DNA of 29,029 nucleotides from Actinobacillus sp. Its GTDB lineage: Bacteria > Pseudomonadota > Gammaproteobacteria > Enterobacterales > Pasteurellaceae. Position numbers and translations under genes: made by a program. The notes under the pieces are model-generated. The model did not search any database, was not told the origin of the DNA, and saw only the letters and a list, made by a program, of their open reading frames with translations. Shown piece by piece: positions 15,637 through 23,875 of this stretch; positions within the stretch are counted from its first letter, which is position 1; every line of letters starts with the position of its first letter. Location of the stretch: the NCBI GenBank assembly GCA_020026075.1, contig JAHHQZ010000021.1, positions 1 through 29,029 of the forward strand, read 5' to 3'.

Positions 15637-16740
15637 ATGTCTGATATGTCTGATTTAGCCAGCCGTTACGCCCAAGAGCTAACGCAAAAAACCGAAAAAC
15701 TGCAAGCAATGCTCGCCCCTTTTAACACCCCAAGCCTGAGCGTTTACCCCTCCCAACCGCAACATTACCGAATGCGTGCGGAATTTCGCATTTGGCACGA
15801 GGGTGATGATTTATTTCACATAATGTTCGACCAAGCCAGCAAGCAACGCTACCGTGTGGATAATTTCCCAACGGCCAGTTTGCTCATCAACCAAATGATG
15901 CAAGCCCTGTTGCCTTTGCTCAAAGTTAGCCCTGTACTGCGAAACCGCCTATTCCAAATTGATTATTTAAGCACGCAATCAGGCAAAATTATCGTCAGCC
16001 TGCTCTACCACAAAACCTTAACAGAAGAATGGGAAAATGCCGCACGCCAACTGCGTAGCCAATTGCAAGTGCAAGGCTTTGACTTGCAACTCATTGGGCG
16101 AGCCAGCAAGCAAAAAGTTTGTCTTGACCACGACTACATAGACGAAACGCTGACCGTAAACGGCAAAAGCTTTATTTCACGCCAAGTGGAAAACAGTTTC
16201 ACCCAGCCAAACGCAGGCATTAACGAACAAATGCTAAGCTGGACACTGGACTGCACCAAAAACAGCCAAGATGATGATTTACTTGAACTTTATTGCGGAA
16301 ACGGCAACTTTTCTGTGGTGCTGGCACAAAATTTCCGCCAAGTGCTGGCCACTGAAATCGCTAAGCCATCTGTGGAGGCGGCGCAATTTAACATTCAAGC
16401 CAACCACATTGATAACTTGCAAATTATCCGAATGTCCGCCGAAGATTTCACCCTAGCAATGCAAGGTGTGCGTGCCTTTTACCGCTTGCGGAATGTGGAT
16501 TTGAGTAGTTACCACTGCCGTACCATTTTAGTGGATCCACCACGTGCGGGGCTTGACCCAGCCACCATCAAGCTGGTGCAAAATTACGATCGCATTTTGT
16601 ACATTTCCTGCAATCCAAACACCCTTGTAGAAAATTTAAGCGAACTTTGTACTACCCATCGCATTGAAAAAGCGGCACTTTTTGACCAATTCCCATTCAC
16701 TTCCCATTTGGAAACTGGCGTATGGTTGATTCGCAAGTAG
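15637..16740 (+). CDS. trmA: tRNA (uracil-5-)-methyltransferase TrmA
   Basis: TrmA makes m5U54 in the T-loop of tRNA using S-adenosylmethionine. The 367-residue protein is normal in length. It has LLELYCGNGNFSVVLA (SAM-binding motif I, near 215), ATEIAKPSVEAAQFN, ILVDPPRAGLD, and the catalytic cysteine in YISCNPNTL near 325, with the C-terminal FPFTSHLETGVWLIRK. The start is ambiguous between two in-frame ATGs because ATGTCTGAT is repeated in tandem (15637-15654); either gives the same body. It overlaps rsmJ by 19 bases. Confidence 0.96.
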   Translation: MSDMSDLASRYAQELTQKTEKLQAMLAPFNTPSLSVYPSQPQHYRMRAEFRIWHEGDDLFHIMFDQASKQRYRVDNFPTASLLINQMMQALLPLLKVSPVLRNRLFQIDYLSTQSGKIIVSLLYHKTLTEEWENAARQLRSQLQVQGFDLQLIGRASKQKVCLDHDYIDETLTVNGKSFISRQVENSFTQPNAGINEQMLSWTLDCTKNSQDDDLLELYCGNGNFSVVLAQNFRQVLATEIAKPSVEAAQFNIQANHIDNLQIIRMSAEDFTLAMQGVRAFYRLRNVDLSSYHCRTILVDPPRAGLDPATIKLVQNYDRILYISCNPNTLVENLSELCTTHRIEKAALFDQFPFTSHLETGVWLIRK

Positions 16741-17522
16741 CCCTGCAACTGCGAGATGAAACGCTCGATAACGCCACTCGCAATGCTTTTTTCCAGCGCT
16801 GTGCCGAAATGGGGATCGCAAATGATCCCCAATCGCCGCTCGCCCTTGTACAAACCGTTGATCGCATTGAATTACGCAAAGTTGACGAGCCAAAGTTAGG
16901 GGCGATTTTTGTGGATTTCGTGGGCGGTGCGCTTGCCCATCGCCGTAAATTTGGCGGCGGACGTGGCGAGGACATCGCCAAAGCTGTTGGCGTAAAAAAA
17001 GGCGAATTGCCAAGCATCATTGACGGCACCGCAGGGCTAGGGCGAGATGCCTTCGTTCTCGCTGCCTTAGGCTGCAAAGTTCGCTTAGTGGAACGCCACC
17101 CTGTGGTGCGTTTACTGCTGGAAGACGGCTTACAGCGTGGTTACACCGACCCTGAAATCGGTAGCTGGCTTAAAGAAAATTTACAGCTGTTGCCTGTGCG
17201 CTATTTACAGGAGCTCGATCCCGCCGTAGACGGCGCCGACAGCGTCTATCTCGACCCAATGTATCCGCACCCACAAAAAAGCAAAAAAGCACAAATCAAA
17301 AAAGAAATGCGAGTGTTCCAGCATTTAGTAGGCGCAGATTTAGACGCTGACAGCCTGCTCGCCTCAGCACTGCAACTGGCGAAAAAACGAGTAATTGTCA
17401 AGCGCCCTGACTACGCCGAACCACTCGCCAATGCCAAGCCCACATTGAGCCGTGCAATGAAAAGCCATCGTTTTGATATTTATGTAAAATCTGCCTTAAA
17501 CCCTACGCTGGAATTTTCCTAA
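16722..17522 (+). CDS. rsmJ: 16S rRNA (guanine1516-N2)-methyltransferase RsmJ
   Basis: RsmJ methylates G1516 of 16S rRNA in the small subunit. The 266-residue protein has GGALAHRRKFGGGRGEDIAKA, the SAM-binding motif DGTAGLGRDAFVLAALG, VERHPVV and VYLDPMYPHPQKSKKA, all family hallmarks. The start overlaps the end of trmA by 19 bases, implying coupled expression of two RNA methylases. The last codons (TLEFS) and the stop lie within the left arm of an intergenic palindrome copy, so the native C terminus has probably been replaced or lengthened by a few residues. Confidence 0.95.
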   Translation: MVDSQVALQLRDETLDNATRNAFFQRCAEMGIANDPQSPLALVQTVDRIELRKVDEPKLGAIFVDFVGGALAHRRKFGGGRGEDIAKAVGVKKGELPSIIDGTAGLGRDAFVLAALGCKVRLVERHPVVRLLLEDGLQRGYTDPEIGSWLKENLQLLPVRYLQELDPAVDGADSVYLDPMYPHPQKSKKAQIKKEMRVFQHLVGADLDADSLLASALQLAKKRVIVKRPDYAEPLANAKPTLSRAMKSHRFDIYVKSALNPTLEFS

Positions 17523-17535
17523 AAATTCCGGCATA
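17504..17535. repeat. Intergenic palindrome copy overlapping the 3' end of rsmJ
   Basis: TACGCTGGAATTTT (17504-17517) faces AAAATTCCGGCATA (17522-17535), with one G-U-type and one C/A mismatch. The rsmJ stop TAA (17520-17522) is at its centre. It lies 17 bases before the ATG of the next gene. Confidence 0.75.
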
Positions 17536-17552
17536 ACCAAAAAGGAACGTTT

Positions 17553-17900
17553 ATGATTAAAATCTACCACAACCCACGTTGCTCCAAGAGCCGTGCTACC
17601 CTTGCTTTGCTGGAAGAAAAAGGCATTGCCCCTGAAATTCACACCTACTTAGACGGCACGCTCAGCACTGCGGATCTCGCCGATCTAATGCAAAAACTCG
17701 GCTTAACGGACGCACGCCAACTAATGCGCCGTAAAGACACACTTTACAAAGAATTGGATTTAGACAGCGAAAGCCTAAGCCAAGCGCAGTTGCTCGCCAC
17801 GCTCCAACAAAACATCGCCCTGCTCGAACGCCCTATTGTGGTCAACGGCAACCAAGCCGCCTTCGGTCGCCCACCAGAGCAAGTATTGGAAATTTTATAA
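17553..17900 (+). CDS. ArsC-family (arsenate reductase-like, YfgD-type) protein
   Basis: This is a thioredoxin-fold protein of 115 residues, the normal family length. HNPRCSKSR carries the active-site cysteine at position 10, and LMRRKDTLYKEL and ERPIVVNG supply conserved arginines. True glutaredoxin-linked arsenate reductases share these features, but no arsB or arsR is nearby and housekeeping homologues (YfgD) have no proven arsenate role, so I do not assign resistance. AAGGAA lies upstream of the ATG. It follows rsmJ after 30 bases and converges on mnmA. Confidence 0.85.
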   Translation: MIKIYHNPRCSKSRATLALLEEKGIAPEIHTYLDGTLSTADLADLMQKLGLTDARQLMRRKDTLYKELDLDSESLSQAQLLATLQQNIALLERPIVVNGNQAAFGRPPEQVLEIL

Positions 17901-17907
17901 AGTAGCA

Positions 17908-17957
17908 AGGCCGGAATTTTTGTCAAAATTTTGAAAAAAATTCCGGCCTACGTTTTT
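17908..17957. repeat. Intergenic palindrome copy acting as a convergent terminator
   Basis: AGGCCGGAATTTTT (17908-17921) pairs perfectly with AAAAATTCCGGCCT (17936-17949), followed by ACGTTTTT. It lies between the convergent ends of the arsC-like gene (17900) and mnmA (17969), the only stem in that gap, so it probably terminates one or both. Confidence 0.82.
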
Positions 17958-17968
17958 AATAAGAGAAT

Positions 17969-19126
17969 TTACTTGATTGCGTCAGCGATAACGGCGCCGC
18001 CTAAGCAGACTTCGCCTTGATAGAAGACGGCGGATTGACCGGGTGTTACGGCGATTTGTGGTTCGTCAAACCATACTTCGAGGTTGCCATCGGCTAATGG
18101 TTTGATTTCGCACGGAATATCTTGCTGGCGGTAGCGGGTTTTCACGGTGCAACGCAGTGGGTTTTCTAAAACTTCACCGCTAATCCAATGCACTTGCTGG
18201 CCGATTAAACCTCGTGAGAGCAAGGCGCTGTTGTCCAGCCCTTGTGCGACCACTAAAACATTGCGGTCGAGATCTTTTTCCACTACATACCATGCATTTT
18301 CACGCATTCCTTTAACACCACCAATGCCTAAGCCTTTGCGTTGCCCTAAGGTGTAGTACATTAGGCCGTCGTGCTTGCCGATAATTTCGCCGTTTTGAGT
18401 TTCGATATTACCCGGTTGTGCGGGTAAGAAACGCGCGAGAAAATCTTTGAATTTGCGTTCGCCGATAAAGCAGATCCCTGTGGAATCTTTTTTCTTCGCA
18501 GTGGCTAAGCCGAGATCTTCGGCGATGGCACGCACGATAGGCTTTTCAATTTCGCCCACAGGAAACAGGCTTTGTGCCACTTGACGCTCAGTGATGGCGT
18601 GCAAGAAATAGCTTTGATCTTTGTTGGTATCTAAGCCTCGCAACAGTAACGCTTGCCCTGTTTGTGCGTCAAAACCTTTGCGAACGTAATGCCCTGTAGC
18701 GATGAAGTTTGCACCGAGATCTTCGGCAGCATATTCTAAGAAGGCTTTAAATTTAATTTCTTTGTTGCACAAAATATCTGGGTTTGGCGTGCGCCCTGCT
18801 TTGTATTCGGCTAAGAAATGTTCAAACACGTTGTCCCAATATTCCGCCGCAAAGTTGATTTTATGTAAAACAATGCCTAAGCGATCGCACACAGCTTGTG
18901 CGTCCGCTAAGTCCGCTGCCGCAGTGCAGTAATCCGTGTCGTCATCTTCTTCCCAGTTTTTCATAAACAAGCCTTCCACTTGGTAGCCTTGCTGTTGCAA
19001 GATAAAAGCAGAAACGGAAGAATCCACGCCGCCCGACATTCCACAAATCACTTTAATTTTTGCGTTTGTTTCACGTTCTTCAGGGGTAATTTGGGGAAAA
19101 TGTTGTTCGTATGTCGCTGATTTCAT
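17969..19126 (-). CDS. mnmA: tRNA-specific 2-thiouridylase MnmA
   Basis: MnmA adds sulfur to U34 of tRNA-Lys, -Glu and -Gln with ATP, using a persulfide delivered by the Tus relay. The 385-residue protein has the PP-loop GMSGGVDSS near 29-37, NPDILCNKEIKF with the first catalytic cysteine, STGICFIGERKF with the second, and the C-terminal GQSAVFYQGEVCLGGAVI. A short family-typical N-terminal extension precedes the PP-loop. The ATG is only two bases after the nqrM stop, so mnmA appears to be the last gene of the nqr transcript; no separate promoter can fit without lying inside nqrM. Confidence 0.96.
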   Translation of the reverse strand: MKSATYEQHFPQITPEERETNAKIKVICGMSGGVDSSVSAFILQQQGYQVEGLFMKNWEEDDDTDYCTAAADLADAQAVCDRLGIVLHKINFAAEYWDNVFEHFLAEYKAGRTPNPDILCNKEIKFKAFLEYAAEDLGANFIATGHYVRKGFDAQTGQALLLRGLDTNKDQSYFLHAITERQVAQSLFPVGEIEKPIVRAIAEDLGLATAKKKDSTGICFIGERKFKDFLARFLPAQPGNIETQNGEIIGKHDGLMYYTLGQRKGLGIGGVKGMRENAWYVVEKDLDRNVLVVAQGLDNSALLSRGLIGQQVHWISGEVLENPLRCTVKTRYRQQDIPCEIKPLADGNLEVWFDEPQIAVTPGQSAVFYQGEVCLGGAVIADAIK

Positions 19127-19128
19127 TA

Positions 19129-19404
19129 CTATTTCACTTCGTAAAATTCAGGTTTTTCGCCTTTTTCTGTTTTTTGGCTAAAACGTGCAAGTTCCGCTGC
19201 TGTAATTTCGCCAAGAGCAACTTTTTCTTTTAAGTTGTCGCAAGGTTCCTCACAGTCGCACACTTTTTTCATTCCCATTGTGGTTAAACCACCGCAACTA
19301 CCTTGTAGCACACGGCGCTTGAAAATAAAGCCGAGCGCTAGGCAGATAATCACGAGAATAAAAAACGCAAAAGCGAATAGAAATGTCTCAATAGTTGGGC
19401 TCAT
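19129..19404 (-). CDS. nqrM: Na+-NQR maturation factor NqrM
   Basis: NqrM is a small membrane protein required to insert the Fe centre into the NqrD/NqrE pair of the sodium-pumping NADH:quinone reductase. The 91-residue product has one N-terminal membrane segment (about 7-28) and the DUF539 cysteine pattern GSCGGL...KKVCDCEEPC near 36-56. AAAGGAAA precedes the ATG. It lies directly after apbE in the nqr operon, the expected place. Confidence 0.95.
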   Translation of the reverse strand: MSPTIETFLFAFAFFILVIICLALGFIFKRRVLQGSCGGLTTMGMKKVCDCEEPCDNLKEKVALGEITAAELARFSQKTEKGEKPEFYEVK

Positions 19405-19424
19405 AAAATTTCCTTTGTTGAATG

Positions 19425-20510
19425 TTACTGTTCCGTAGATTTTGCAATTTTTGCAAAGGCTGGCGACATTTTGACAATAAATTTGTCGCCTTGTTTAATG
19501 ATTAAGTAAACGGCTAAATTATGTGCTTTTGCTACTTCAAGTGCTTTATCTTCACCTAAAACGAAAAGCCCTGTGGATAAGCCGTCTGCAATCATTGTAT
19601 TTGGTGCGATCACCGTGATCGATGCCAAATGATGTTGTACTGGGTAACCAGTATTTGGGTTAATTTCGTGAGTAAAACGTTTGCCGTCTTGCTCAAAATA
19701 ATTGCGGTAGTCACCTGAGGTCGCCATTCCTTGATTAGCTAAACCCACAATAGTTTGCACGGCACGTGTGCCGTTATAGCGTGGATCTTCAATACCGATT
19801 TCCCAAGGGCGATGACGTTCATTTTTACCTTGTGCATAAATTTCGCCACCAATTTCTACCATATAATTTGTTACGCCAAGTGAAACGAGATAGCGTGCCA
19901 CTTGATCTACGCCAAAGCCTTTGGCTATGGAGGATAAATCAATGTAAAGATTTGGTGTGCTTTTCGCTAAATAGAACTGCCCATTTTTCTCGGTTAATTT
20001 CAGTTTGTCGATACCAACAGTTTGCATTGTTTGGGCGATTTTTTCTGCACTTGGGGCGGTATCCGTACGTTTCGTAGGACCAAAGCTCCAAATATTGACC
20101 AATGGACCAACGGTAATGTCTAAGGCACCTTGCGTTACTTTATTTAAGCTCATTGCCGTTGCGACAACGGTTGCAAATTCTTTTGAAATTGGGAATGGAG
20201 TGTTGATTTGGTGCAATTCGTTAAAGCGACTAATCTCCGAGGTCGGAATAAAAGTAGACATTTGGCGATTCACTTCTTTTAGTACATCGTCTACTTGGGT
20301 TTGAACCTGTTCTGGGCTAAGTTTTAGCGCGTCGTCAATATATTTTATGTGATAAGTGGTTCCCATCGTGCGCCCACTTAGGGTAATTTCTTCCTGCTGT
20401 CCGAATTGAAGCAAGGTCGAACGTGCGCCGATAAAAACAAGAATGAAGATCAGTACACCGAGAATAGCCGCTTTAACGGGACGGGACTGATGTGGTTTTA
20501 TGATTGCCAT
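19425..20510 (-). CDS. apbE: FAD:protein FMN transferase ApbE
   Basis: ApbE attaches FMN through a phosphoester bond to threonines of NqrB and NqrC at the periplasmic face. The 361-residue protein contains GRTMGTTYHIKY near 46-57, TVGPLVNIWSFGP, DLSSIAKGFGVDQVARYL, NYMVEIGGEIYAQG and THEINPNTGYPV, the family core. The N terminus is a single hydrophobic segment (about 12-30) without a lipobox cysteine (FIGARSTLL), so it looks membrane-anchored and not a lipoprotein as many NQR-linked ApbE proteins are. AAGG lies upstream of the ATG. Confidence 0.94.
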   Translation of the reverse strand: MAIIKPHQSRPVKAAILGVLIFILVFIGARSTLLQFGQQEEITLSGRTMGTTYHIKYIDDALKLSPEQVQTQVDDVLKEVNRQMSTFIPTSEISRFNELHQINTPFPISKEFATVVATAMSLNKVTQGALDITVGPLVNIWSFGPTKRTDTAPSAEKIAQTMQTVGIDKLKLTEKNGQFYLAKSTPNLYIDLSSIAKGFGVDQVARYLVSLGVTNYMVEIGGEIYAQGKNERHRPWEIGIEDPRYNGTRAVQTIVGLANQGMATSGDYRNYFEQDGKRFTHEINPNTGYPVQHHLASITVIAPNTMIADGLSTGLFVLGEDKALEVAKAHNLAVYLIIKQGDKFIVKMSPAFAKIAKSTEQ

Positions 20511-20549
20511 AATATTGCCTTGATTAAAAAGTAAATCTAAAAATGGTGA

Positions 20550-20578
20550 AAGCGGTCATTACGACCGCTTATTTTTTT
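20550..20578. repeat. AAGCGGTC inverted pair, uptake-sequence-like hairpin
   Basis: AAGCGGTC (20550-20557) and GACCGCTT (20563-20570) form a perfect stem around ATTAC, followed on the plus strand by ATTTTTTTATT. It lies between nqrF and apbE. The stem shares AAGCGGT with the ACAAGCGGT uptake core of the Actinobacillus pleuropneumoniae group. The T-run is on the strand opposite the operon, so as a terminator it would stop antisense transcripts. A right-half copy of the intergenic palindrome family (20583-20601) sits next to it. Confidence 0.6.
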
Positions 20579-20617
20579 ATTAAATATTCCGACCCTAGTA
20601 GGCAAGGAAGATTTTAG

Positions 20618-21847
20618 TTAGCCACCGAAGTCATCGAGTAGGATGTTTTCATCTTCTACACCGAGATCTTTGAGCATTTTAATCACGGATTCCGTCATAA
20701 TCGGTGGTCCACACATATAGAATTCACAATCTTCTGGTGCTTCGTGGTTTTTCAGGTAGTTATCATACACAACGTTATGGATAAAGCCTGTGTAACCATC
20801 CCAGTTATCTTCTGGTTGTGGATCTGAAAGTGCGATGTGCCATTCAAAGTTTGGATTTTCTTCTTGAAGTTTGTTGAAATCATCTTCATAGAAAATTTCA
20901 CGTTTAGAACGAGCACCATACCAGAAACTAATTTTACGTTTACTGTGTAAGCGTTTTAATTGGTCAAAGATATGTGAACGCATTGGTGCCATACCAGCAC
21001 CACCACCGATGAAGACCATTTCCGCATCGGTGTCTTTTGCGAAGAATTCACCGAATGGACCAGAAATTACAACATCATCACCTTCTTTTAATGACCAAAT
21101 GTAAGATGACATTTGACCTGGTGGCACGTTCGGATTACGTGGCGGTGGCGTTGCAATACGCACATTCAGCATAATAATGCCTTTTTCTTCTGGGTAAGAT
21201 GCCATTGAGTATGCACGAGAAATATGTTCGTCAACTTTTGACACATAGCGCCAAAGATCGAATTTATCCCAATCTGGGTGATATTCTTCTGGAATATCGA
21301 AATCTTTGTAGTAAACCGTATGCGGATCTGCTTCAATTTGAATGTAGCCACCTGCACGGAATGGTACTTCTTCCCCTTCTGGAATTGCCAATTTAAGCTC
21401 TTTGATGAAGGTTGCTTTGTTATCGTTAGAAATAACTTTACAGTGCCATTTTTTAACACCGAATACTTCTTCAGGCACGTCAATTTTTAAGTCGTTTTTC
21501 ACGCTTACTTGACACGCTAAACGATAACCTTCTTTCGCTTCACGTTTTGAAATTTTTGCTAATTCTGTTGGTAAAATGTTACCACCACCTTCTTCAACAC
21601 GTACTACGCACTGACCGCAAGTACCGCCACCACCACAAGCGGAAGGTACGAAGATACCTTTGCTTGCTAAAGCGCCGAGTAGTTTGCCACCAGCAGCAAC
21701 GCTAACGGTTTTTTCAGGATCGTGGTTAATTTCGATGGTCACATCACCTGTGCTCACTAATTTAGATTTTGCAAATAAAATTAATACTGCTAAAACTAAA
21801 ATAATGATGGTAAACATCGCGATACCAAGTGTAATCGTCATATCCAT
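20618..21847 (-). CDS. nqrF: Na+-NQR subunit F (NADH dehydrogenase, FAD and 2Fe-2S)
   Basis: NqrF takes electrons from NADH and passes them through FAD and a 2Fe-2S cluster into the complex. The 409-residue protein has one N-terminal membrane helix, then a ferredoxin domain with PSACGGGGTCGQC and a fourth cysteine in RLACQV. A ferredoxin-reductase domain follows, with HISRAYSMASYP (FAD), GAGMAPMRSHIFDQL (NADH) and the C-terminal DENILLDDFGG. GTAAGGAG-like sequence precedes the start. It follows nqrE by 13 bases. Confidence 0.98.
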   Translation of the reverse strand: MDMTITLGIAMFTIIILVLAVLILFAKSKLVSTGDVTIEINHDPEKTVSVAAGGKLLGALASKGIFVPSACGGGGTCGQCVVRVEEGGGNILPTELAKISKREAKEGYRLACQVSVKNDLKIDVPEEVFGVKKWHCKVISNDNKATFIKELKLAIPEGEEVPFRAGGYIQIEADPHTVYYKDFDIPEEYHPDWDKFDLWRYVSKVDEHISRAYSMASYPEEKGIIMLNVRIATPPPRNPNVPPGQMSSYIWSLKEGDDVVISGPFGEFFAKDTDAEMVFIGGGAGMAPMRSHIFDQLKRLHSKRKISFWYGARSKREIFYEDDFNKLQEENPNFEWHIALSDPQPEDNWDGYTGFIHNVVYDNYLKNHEAPEDCEFYMCGPPIMTESVIKMLKDLGVEDENILLDDFGG

Positions 21848-21860
21848 CTATTAATACTCC

Positions 21861-22457
21861 TTACAATTTGATACCAGAGAAAGACATAAAGCCAATGGCC
21901 ATCAATCCTGCAGAAATGAAAGTGATACCAAGACCTCGCAAGCCTGCTGGTACGTCGGAATATTTCATTTTTTCTGTGATCCCTGCAAGGGCGACAATCG
22001 CCAGCATCCAGCCTAAACCAGAACCAAAGCCGTATACGATGGATTCAGGGAAATCGTAGTCACGTTGAACCATAAAGGACACGCCACCAAAAATTGCACA
22101 GTTTACTGTAATCAATGGTAAGAAAATCCCTAAGGCGTTATAAAGTGCTGGGAAATATTTATCCAATACCATTTCAAGGATCTGTACCAATGCTGCAATT
22201 ACACCGATAAAGGTGATAAAGTTTAAGAATGTTAAGTCAACACCTTTCACTAATGCACCGCTTTTAAGAATGTAGGTATAAACAAGTTGGTTGACTGGTA
22301 CTGAAATACCCAATACAACTGTTACTGCAATCCCTAAACCAATAGCAGTAGATACCTTTTTGGAAACTGCCAAGAAAGTACACATTCCCAAAAAGAATGA
22401 AAGTGCCATATTTTCGATAAAGACCGACTTAACGAAAAGGCTAATATAATGTTCCAT
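21861..22457 (-). CDS. nqrE: Na+-NQR subunit E
   Basis: NqrE is a membrane subunit with six helices that, with NqrD, coordinates the intramembrane iron centre between the two sides of the membrane. The 198-residue product begins MEHYISLFVKSVFIENMALS and contains SFFLGMCTFLAVSK and ITVNCAIFGGVSF, which carry the two conserved cysteines. It starts three bases after nqrD ends. Confidence 0.97.
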   Translation of the reverse strand: MEHYISLFVKSVFIENMALSFFLGMCTFLAVSKKVSTAIGLGIAVTVVLGISVPVNQLVYTYILKSGALVKGVDLTFLNFITFIGVIAALVQILEMVLDKYFPALYNALGIFLPLITVNCAIFGGVSFMVQRDYDFPESIVYGFGSGLGWMLAIVALAGITEKMKYSDVPAGLRGLGITFISAGLMAIGFMSFSGIKL

Positions 22458-22460
22458 AGT

Positions 22461-23084
22461 TTAATCCTCCACCTGTTCTGGTTTTAAGGTGCGGATGCCC
22501 CAAATGATAAAACCGATAATAAAGAATGCACTCGGTGCAAGTAGGAATAAGCCATTGGTTTGGTACCAACCACCATTTTGAATAGTGTTAAATACGGTCA
22601 TACCGAAGAATTTACCAGAACCAATAAGTTCACGAATGAACGCAACCGCTAAAAGCATTGCACCATAACCTAAGCCGTTACCGATACCATCAACAAAGCT
22701 TGCAATAGGATCAGACTTCATAGCAAAAGCTTCAGCACGACCCATTACGATACAGTTGGTAATAATCAAACCAACGAATACGGAAAGCTGTTTTGATAAA
22801 CCATAAGCGTATGCACGTAACACTTGGTCAACAAGAATTACCAAAGAGGCAATAATTGCCATTTGTACAATGATACGAATGCTATTAGGAATGTAGTTAC
22901 GAATACAAGAAATAAAGAAACTTGAAAATGCAGTAACTAAACTTACAGCAATCGCCATAACAAAGGCTGTTTCTAATTTCGTGGTAACCGCTAATGCAGA
23001 ACAAATACCAAGAATTTGTAGTGCGATTGGATTGTTATCAATAATTGGAGAAAGTAACAATTTTTTAAGTGAAGTTTTAGCCAT
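22461..23084 (-). CDS. nqrD: Na+-NQR subunit D
   Basis: NqrD is the homologous partner of NqrE, with six helices in inverted topology. The 207-residue product contains ALQILGICSALAVTTKLE and GLIITNCIVMGRAEAFAM with the iron-ligand cysteines. Its ATG overlaps the stop of nqrC by one base (TAATG), a tight translational coupling. Confidence 0.97.
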   Translation of the reverse strand: MAKTSLKKLLLSPIIDNNPIALQILGICSALAVTTKLETAFVMAIAVSLVTAFSSFFISCIRNYIPNSIRIIVQMAIIASLVILVDQVLRAYAYGLSKQLSVFVGLIITNCIVMGRAEAFAMKSDPIASFVDGIGNGLGYGAMLLAVAFIRELIGSGKFFGMTVFNTIQNGGWYQTNGLFLLAPSAFFIIGFIIWGIRTLKPEQVED

Positions 23085-23875
23085 TATTTAAGTTCCCCTT
23101 TTCTGAAATGATCTAAGAAAGGACCAAAACCATTTGGACCAAACCAATAGCTAAATGTCCCTTGAACACCATTTGATGTTAATGTCGCACCACTAATGCT
23201 GTCGATACCGTGTTCACGACCATAAACTGGATTACTTGCAGCGCCTTTGCCAACCACAATGGCAGATTGACCTTGTGCATTAAATAAATTTTTACCAACA
23301 AATTGTGCTTGCCATTTAGGGTTCTCAATTTCGCCACCCAATCCTGGAGTTTCACCTTCATCGTAATAGGTAATTCCTTTGAGTGTGTCGCCATTTGGTG
23401 CCACAGACACAAAACCGTACATTACAGACCAAAGACCTGTACCGTAGATCGGAAGAACCATTTGTTGAAGTTGACCATTATCCCCTTTTACTAAGTAAAT
23501 TTGGGCTAACTTAGCACGAACACGTAAGCCTGCTTTATCTAAATCCGCAGGAATTGGCTGACTAGTTTTTGGATTTTTCGCTGCAGCAACAGCATCAAAG
23601 CCCGCAGGACATTGGGTATATGTACCAGCATCTAAGTCAACACAACGTGTTTCAATTTTATTAGCAAAGATTTCACGAACTTCTTTACCTGTTGCTTTTG
23701 CTGGCAGTAAATCTGCTACACGTAAAATACTTTTTTGTTTATCAAGTAACTTTTGTTCTTCTTGACGTGGTTTAAGCAAAGTAGCTGAACCAGCAACAAT
23801 AATAGAACAAACTAAACTTAATAGCACAACAACGGTAATTGTTCCGCCAATACTATCTTTATTAAATTTAGCCAT
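23084..23875 (-). CDS. nqrC: Na+-NQR subunit C (covalent FMN)
   Basis: NqrC has one N-terminal membrane helix and a periplasmic domain bearing covalently bound FMN. The 263-residue protein shows the flavinylation motif SGATLTSNGV near the C-terminal side, with Thr as acceptor, and DEGETPGLGGEIENPKW. The ATG lies inside the last eight bases of nqrB. ApbE, encoded in the same operon, is the transferase. Confidence 0.97.
   Translation of the reverse strand: MAKFNKDSIGGTITVVVLLSLVCSIIVAGSATLLKPRQEEQKLLDKQKSILRVADLLPAKATGKEVREIFANKIETRCVDLDAGTYTQCPAGFDAVAAAKNPKTSQPIPADLDKAGLRVRAKLAQIYLVKGDNGQLQQMVLPIYGTGLWSVMYGFVSVAPNGDTLKGITYYDEGETPGLGGEIENPKWQAQFVGKNLFNAQGQSAIVVGKGAASNPVYGREHGIDSISGATLTSNGVQGTFSYWFGPNGFGPFLDHFRKGELK

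Noticed and set aside
17553..17900. Arsenic resistance gene
   Set aside because: Only the ArsC-like fold is present; no arsR, arsB or acr3 is near, and housekeeping homologues are common.
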